Shown piece after piece: positions 5,820 through 9,255 of a stretch of 9,255 nucleotides of DNA. This DNA is from Muribaculaceae bacterium. GTDB taxonomy: Bacteria > Bacteroidota > Bacteroidia > Bacteroidales > Muribaculaceae. Position numbers and translations under genes: made by a program. A model generated the notes under the pieces. That model had not been told where the DNA came from. It saw nothing but the letters and a program-made list of their open reading frames with translations, and did not search any database. Numbering within the stretch: position 1 is the stretch's first letter; every line of letters starts with the position of its first letter. The stretch covers positions 1 through 9,255 of the forward strand of contig JAEEVB010000086.1 in NCBI GenBank assembly GCA_016287065.1, read 5' to 3'.

Positions 5820-7817
5820 TCAATAATTGTTAGGGTGCAGAATCATGTCGATGATGAGTGTCACATCCATCACGCTCACCGTGTCGTCGCCGTTCACGTT
5901 AGCATTGTCGTAGTTGAATGGACTAGGATTCTTCTTGAGGATGTAGTTGATCACTGTAGTCACGTCGTTTACATCCACCTTGCCATCTTCGTTAGCATCA
6001 CCAGCAGTTGCTGTATGTTCGATCTTATTGATAACAAGTGTCATTTCGTTGAGGTTCACGGTAAGGTCATACTCACCAACATCAACGCGGATTGACTGAC
6101 CATTGTTGACCAGAGGGATAGTGTCACAGGCGTTCTCTACCCAGTAGTTGCCTTCGCTCACAGCACCGAAGCGGTAGTCTGCGATCTCGTCCCAAGTACC
6201 GAGCTTCTTGGTGAAGCTGAAGTAAGCATGGCCGTCACCGTTGTCGATAGCGTTGAGATTAGCAGTGTAGATAACACCGTCTTCGGTAGTCATTTCCTGA
6301 CCAACAGCAGGATTCCATTCGCCAGCCACATTGCCCAGGATGAACACTTGAGCAGTGTCAACGGGAACAACGATTTCGCCACCAATGAAGAGCTTCATGC
6401 TTTGCAAGTTCAAATTGAGTGTGTATTCACCAGCGGGAATGCGGATAGTTTGACCGCCGTAAACCAGGTTGATTGTGTCGCTGATGTTCTCGGCAGTTAC
6501 CCAGTAGTCGTTTTCGCTTACAGCGCCAAAGCGGTAAGCAGCGATTTCGTCCCAAGTACCGAGTTTGTTGGTGAAGGCGAAGTAAGCATTGCCGTCACCA
6601 TTGTCGATAGCGTTGAGAGTAGCAGTAAAGTTTACACCGTCTTCGGTAGTCATTTCCTGACCAACAGCAGGATTCCATTCGCCAGCTACATTGCCCAGGA
6701 TGTAGACCTTGGTCTCTTCGGGCTCAACGGGAGTAATAGTGCCGGCAATAACGAGAGTCTTGTTGTTGAGGTCAACAGTGAGTGTATACTCTCCAGCGGG
6801 AACAGCGAAGGCATGTCCGGGTTGGTCGGTCTGGATGAGCGTGAGTGTGCTGTCGAGATAGTTCTCGTTGAACACGAAGTCGTTGCCATCGGTATCAGCG
6901 CCATAGCGGTAAGTGGCAATAGCATTCCAGTCGTTCTCGTTCTCGGCCAGCTTGGTTGTGAAGCTGAACGAAGTGGGAGCCTTGGGCTTAATAGTGATAG
7001 AGTAAGTTTGACTGGTCTCGTCGTAGGTCATGATGTCGCCCTTGGTGGGATCCCATCCTTGAGCAGCGGGACCAAAGAGATAGAGGTCGGGAGTGGTTGC
7101 AGGTTCGTTGGGGTCAGTGATAGTAACATTTGTGCCGCCAGTGTAGAAGTAAACCTTGCCATCTTCGGGAACGAGGTTAGAAGTCTGAGGACCATCACTT
7201 CCTTCTTTGAAGATGAGGCCGGGGTAAGATTCATTGTGGCTGTAGGTGAACGAGTAATATTCGGTGCCGTTCACGGTTGCTGTCTCGAGAGTAGAGATCT
7301 CCTTGCCGGGCCATGCATTGAAGTAATTACCACCATTGTCCCATGCCCAGATGTTGCCAATTGAAGCCTTGTCGATGTAGATGGTTCCGTTGAAAGTGGG
7401 CATCACAACATCTTCCTTGAAGACCACCTTGATTTTTTTGGTCTCGATGTTGAAGGTGAAGGTGTAAACACCAGCTTTACTAAAATTGGTGTAAGGACTT
7501 TGGTCGGTACCAGCTACGAGTTCAGTCTCGGTGTCAAGAGCAACTTCCATATTACCGCCGAAGCGATAAGGCTTAATGCCATCCCAGTCATTGGCAGTGG
7601 TCGACAACTTAGTAGTCAGGCTATAGTACTGATTACCAGTATTGGTGACATCAAGGTCGAGGGTGTAGTTGACTGAATCAGTGGTTGAGAACTGAGCGCC
7701 ATCGTTGGTTGACCAGCCTGCGGGAGAGATGGCACCAATGAGCCACAGTTCAGCGTTTGCCTGGAAGCCAAACAGTGTGGCTGCCAATAGACAGAAAAGA
7801 GCTAATGATTTTTTCAT
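5820..7817 (-). CDS. secreted multi-module SusE/SusF-like and CBM26-like glycan-binding protein with type I dockerin
   Basis: A 665-residue exported protein with no catalytic domain. The signal peptide (1-22) ends A-N-A before Glu23. No Cys follows a lipobox, so it is not a lipoprotein. The modules are as follows. SusE/SusF-like beta-sandwiches lie at about 23-134, 244-359, 370-481 and 490-597, each opening with a strand like LWLIGAISPAGW or VYILGNVAGEW. A starch-binding CBM26-like module lies at about 141-235 (IYIDKASIGNIWAWD, then NAWPGKE). A dockerin lies at 604-663, with calcium loops D607-N609-D611-D615-D618 and N640-N642-D644-S648-D651, each followed by a helix. Modules 4 and 5 are near duplicates. 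Known SusE/SusF proteins are surface lipoproteins that bind starch beside SusC/D, whereas here no susC, susD or glycosidase gene is adjacent. Alpha-glucan binding and docking to a partner are inferences. A -7 box lies about 74 bp upstream. Confidence 0.85.
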   Translation of the reverse strand: MKKSLALFCLLAATLFGFQANAELWLIGAISPAGWSTNDGAQFSTTDSVNYTLDLDVTNTGNQYYSLTTKLSTTANDWDGIKPYRFGGNMEVALDTETELVAGTDQSPYTNFSKAGVYTFTFNIETKKIKVVFKEDVVMPTFNGTIYIDKASIGNIWAWDNGGNYFNAWPGKEISTLETATVNGTEYYSFTYSHNESYPGLIFKEGSDGPQTSNLVPEDGKVYFYTGGTNVTITDPNEPATTPDLYLFGPAAQGWDPTKGDIMTYDETSQTYSITIKPKAPTSFSFTTKLAENENDWNAIATYRYGADTDGNDFVFNENYLDSTLTLIQTDQPGHAFAVPAGEYTLTVDLNNKTLVIAGTITPVEPEETKVYILGNVAGEWNPAVGQEMTTEDGVNFTATLNAIDNGDGNAYFAFTNKLGTWDEIAAYRFGAVSENDYWVTAENISDTINLVYGGQTIRIPAGEYTLNLNLQSMKLFIGGEIVVPVDTAQVFILGNVAGEWNPAVGQEMTTEDGVIYTANLNAIDNGDGHAYFSFTKKLGTWDEIADYRFGAVSEGNYWVENACDTIPLVNNGQSIRVDVGEYDLTVNLNEMTLVINKIEHTATAGDANEDGKVDVNDVTTVINYILKKNPSPFNYDNANVNGDDTVSVMDVTLIIDMILHPNNY
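6138..6347 (-). repeat. internal direct repeat copy B (module 5 of the dockerin protein)
   Basis: This copy encodes residues 491-560, which match residues 371-440 (6498-6707) at about 60 of 70 positions with a constant 360-bp offset and no gaps. Bases 6274-6326 are identical to 6634-6686 (53 bp). Confidence 0.9.
6498..6707 (-). repeat. internal direct repeat copy A (module 4 of the dockerin protein)
   Basis: This is the partner of the copy at 6138-6347. Protein differences between the copies are mostly conservative or surface-like (for example Y/F, N/H, A/S). The stretch at 6634-6686 is identical to 6274-6326, which points to a recent duplication or to gene conversion between the modules. 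Confidence 0.9.
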
Positions 7818-7890
7818 AAAGTGTTGAATTTTAAGTATGTAGTTATAAAAAATAGATATATGCTGCTATTAGAATTAGTTTTTGTTGTAG

Positions 7891-7898
7891 CAAAGATA
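7891..7898 (-). promoter_or_regulatory. -7 promoter element of the dockerin-protein gene
   Basis: On the minus strand the sequence reads TATCTTTG, an exact TAnnTTTG. The expected start site is near 7886, giving a leader of about 70 nt that is AT-rich and lacks a Shine-Dalgarno motif. No clear TTTG or TTG lies at the correct 19-21 bp upstream (the nearest TTG is 27 bp away), so the -33 part is weak or activator-dependent. Confidence 0.55.
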
Positions 7899-7934
7899 CA
7901 TTATTAAATATAAAAATGAATATTACAACTGCAT

Positions 7935-7955
7935 AAAAAAATAACCAATTGTTAT
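7935..7955 (-). terminator. possible weak terminator downstream of clpA-aat
   Basis: On the minus strand ATAAC, loop AATTG and GTTAT are followed by a run of six T (7940-7935), about 75 bp after the aat stop. The stem is only 5 bp and AT-rich, so this is tentative. I saw no better terminator between aat and the next leftward gene. Confidence 0.3.
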
Positions 7956-8029
7956 GCAAACGATTACGTGGATGATTGGGTTTATGGCATTAAAACCTAT
8001 GAATAAATGCGGGATGAATATGTTATATT

Positions 8030-8674
8030 TCAGGTATTGAGAATAGTCATATATTCATCGTAGGAGATGTGGCGGCCGCCCATGGAGCGCAGGTGCGGGG
8101 TCTCGAATTGGCAGTCGATGAGTTTGCCGCCATTCTTTTGCATGGTGTGGGCAAGTGCGATGAGCGCCAATTTTGAGGTATTTGGCTCGAGCGAGAACAT
8201 GCTCTCACCGAAGAAGCATCGTTTCAGGGTGATGCCGTAGAGTCCGCCCACCAGGAATCTCTTGCTGTCCCACACTTCCACGCTTGTGGCATAGCCTAAT
8301 CGGCGCATCAGTTTGTATGCCTCCACCATTTGCGGCCCAAGCCATGCTCCCCATTCATCGATGCGCAACTCGCTGCAGTGCTCTATCACTTGGTTGAATG
8401 CATGGTTTGAGGTAACTTCGTGAGAACCCTTGTTGATGAAGGTGCGCATGGAGTGGGAGATGTGAATCTCGCTCGGGAAGATGACAAAACGATCTTGTGG
8501 ACAATACCATTGAATCTCCCGATTTTGCCTGAAGTCGTACCAGGGGAAGATGCCTTGACTGTAAGCGAGAAGGAGGCGTTCGGGACTCAAGTCACCGCCA
8601 ACCGCCAAAAGTCCGTAGGGTTCACCAAGGTGAGGGTCCGGAAAAACAAGCCTTTCGTCGAGCCTGAAAATCAT
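8030..8674 (-). CDS. aat: leucyl/phenylalanyl-tRNA--protein transferase
   Basis: This 214-residue cytoplasmic enzyme moves Leu or Phe from aminoacyl-tRNA onto the N-terminal Lys or Arg of proteins (EC 2.3.2.6), creating a destabilising N-terminus for Clp-dependent degradation. Family motifs run the whole length: FPDP (11-14), GLLAVGGDLSPERLLLAYSQ followed by GIFPWY (21-46), W-Y-C-P-x-x-R (56-62), WLGPQMVEAY (111-120), SVEVWD (131-136), LVGGLYGI (141-148), FFGESMFS (154-161) and LIDCQFETPHLRSMGGRHIS (185-204). The length is slightly shorter than the E. coli enzyme (about 234 residues) but looks complete. The ATG overlaps the clpA stop as ATGA, so translation is probably coupled to clpA. The pairing matches the shared pathway and resembles the clpS-clpA-infA-aat neighbourhood of E. 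coli. I found no promoter of its own. Confidence 0.96.
   Translation of the reverse strand: MIFRLDERLVFPDPHLGEPYGLLAVGGDLSPERLLLAYSQGIFPWYDFRQNREIQWYCPQDRFVIFPSEIHISHSMRTFINKGSHEVTSNHAFNQVIEHCSELRIDEWGAWLGPQMVEAYKLMRRLGYATSVEVWDSKRFLVGGLYGITLKRCFFGESMFSLEPNTSKLALIALAHTMQKNGGKLIDCQFETPHLRSMGGRHISYDEYMTILNT
8671..8674 (-). promoter_or_regulatory. ATGA stop/start overlap coupling clpA to aat
   Basis: On the minus strand the TGA stop of clpA (8673-8671) overlaps the ATG of aat (8674-8672). Terminating ribosomes can reinitiate directly on aat, which supports one operon with clpA first. Confidence 0.85.
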
Positions 8675-9255
8675 GCGAGGTAGAGTTTGTCGTCTTTGAG
8701 TTTCACATTGGCCTTGCCGCCGTCCTTGAGTCGGCCGAAGAGGATCTCGCGCATGAGCAAAGTCTTGAGCTGCTGCAGGATGACGCGGTCCATCTCGCGG
8801 GCACCGAACTCCTTGGAGAAGCCTTGTTGGAGCAGGTGCTCGTGAGCCTCCTTCGAGAGTTTCATGGTCACTTTCTTGGCCTTGAGCATGGAGGAGAGTT
8901 CACGAAGCTTCTTGTCGAGAATGAGGCTTGCCATGTCACGGTCCATGTCGTTGAACACCACGATGCCCGAGAGGCGGTTGATGAACTCAGGCTTGAAGGT
9001 TTTCTTTACCTGCTTGAGCATGGCGCTGCCGGTGGTAACGGTAGAGGCGAAACCTACCGATGCTTGTGCGGCAAACTGTGCGCCTGCATTGCTCGTCATG
9101 ATGAGTACCACATTGCGGAAGAAGGCTTTACGTCCTTTGTTGTCGGTGAGAACGCCGTAGTCCATGACCTGGAGCAGGATGTTGAAAATGTCGGAGTGTG
9201 CTTTCTCGATTTCGTCAAGCAGCAGCACGCAGTCGGGCGACTTGCGCACAGCATC
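8671..9255 (-). CDS. clpA: ATP-dependent Clp protease ATP-binding subunit ClpA, C-terminal part (cut by window edge)
   Basis: The last 194 residues of a leftward gene whose 5' end lies outside the window. The visible part is the second AAA+ domain (D2) of a ClpA-type unfoldase, which unfolds substrates and threads them into ClpP. The reading begins D-A-V-R-K-S-P-D. Walker B LLLDEIEKAH is near 9220-9190. Sensor 1 MTSNAG is near 9090, and the PEFINRL arginine-finger segment is near 8975. The sensor 2 motif GARE (near 8800) lies in the C-terminal D2-small domain. V-G-F at 9057-9049 lies where ClpA and ClpX carry the IGL/IGF loop that docks on ClpP, so this unfoldase is probably ClpP-competent. 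ClpA is preferred over ClpB, which lacks that loop, and over ClpC. The downstream overlap with aat supports ClpA and an N-degron role. The frame is open to the window edge; a GTG at 9249 is internal, not the start. Confidence 0.93.
   Translation of the reverse strand, partial: DAVRKSPDCVLLLDEIEKAHSDIFNILLQVMDYGVLTDNKGRKAFFRNVVLIMTSNAGAQFAAQASVGFASTVTTGSAMLKQVKKTFKPEFINRLSGIVVFNDMDRDMASLILDKKLRELSSMLKAKKVTMKLSKEAHEHLLQQGFSKEFGAREMDRVILQQLKTLLMREILFGRLKDGGKANVKLKDDKLYLA

Noticed and set aside
6228..7364. Plus-strand open frame of 378 codons opposite the dockerin-protein gene
   Set aside because: It is antisense to a well-supported modular protein. Its apparent internal repeats only mirror the duplicated modules on the other strand.
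5820..7817. Dockerin protein considered as evidence for a cellulosome locus
   Set aside because: No cohesin, scaffoldin or glycoside hydrolase is encoded nearby; dockerin-like tails occur on many Bacteroidales secreted proteins without a cellulosome.
7970..8000. GGTTT/AAACC inverted repeat considered as a terminator for clpA-aat
   Set aside because: The stem is five AT-rich pairs with a long loop and no following T-run on the minus strand; the candidate at 7935-7955 is slightly better.

Overview
The window looks like chromosomal DNA of a member of the Bacteroidales, probably Prevotellaceae- or Muribaculaceae-like. Three kinds of evidence support this. Promoters fit the Bacteroidota pattern TTTG (-33) and TAnnTTTG (-7), and start codons lack Shine-Dalgarno motifs. 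Two type I signal peptides end in A-x-A followed by Gln. The gene families are also typical: a FadL-like barrel, SusE/SusF-like modules with a C-terminal dockerin, and a PIF1-type helicase fused to TPRs. No mobile element, CRISPR array, tRNA or rRNA was seen.

Layout from left to right. (1) The 5' part of a small putative lipoprotein gene reads leftward off the window edge. Its promoter lies so close to the ATG that the mRNA may be leaderless. (2) A 278-bp divergent intergenic region follows. (3) Next comes a rightward pair: a secreted protein very rich in Trp, Tyr, Gly and Ser, then an OmpP1/FadL/TodX-type outer-membrane barrel, closed by a strong intrinsic terminator. (4) A rightward PIF1/RecD-like helicase with a C-terminal TPR region has its own promoter and a hairpin at the predicted mRNA 5' end. 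(5) A near-perfect bidirectional terminator separates it from a convergent leftward gene. That gene encodes a secreted protein with four SusE/SusF-like modules, one CBM26-like module and a type I dockerin. (6) A leftward clpA-aat pair overlaps by ATGA; clpA is cut by the right edge.

Functionally there are three themes. The envelope and secretome genes (lipoprotein, W/Y/G-rich protein, barrel, carbohydrate-binding dockerin protein) dominate. The helicase is a housekeeping-type DNA or RNA motor. clpA-aat is the bacterial N-degron module: Aat adds Leu or Phe to protein N-termini, and ClpA unfolds such substrates for ClpP, usually with the adaptor ClpS. No clpS or clpP is visible here.

Nothing here is clearly a new defence or mobile system. 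The best leads are the W/Y/G-rich protein with its FadL-like partner, the dockerin on a non-lipidated glycan-binding protein with a recent-looking internal duplication, and the possible leaderless promoter.
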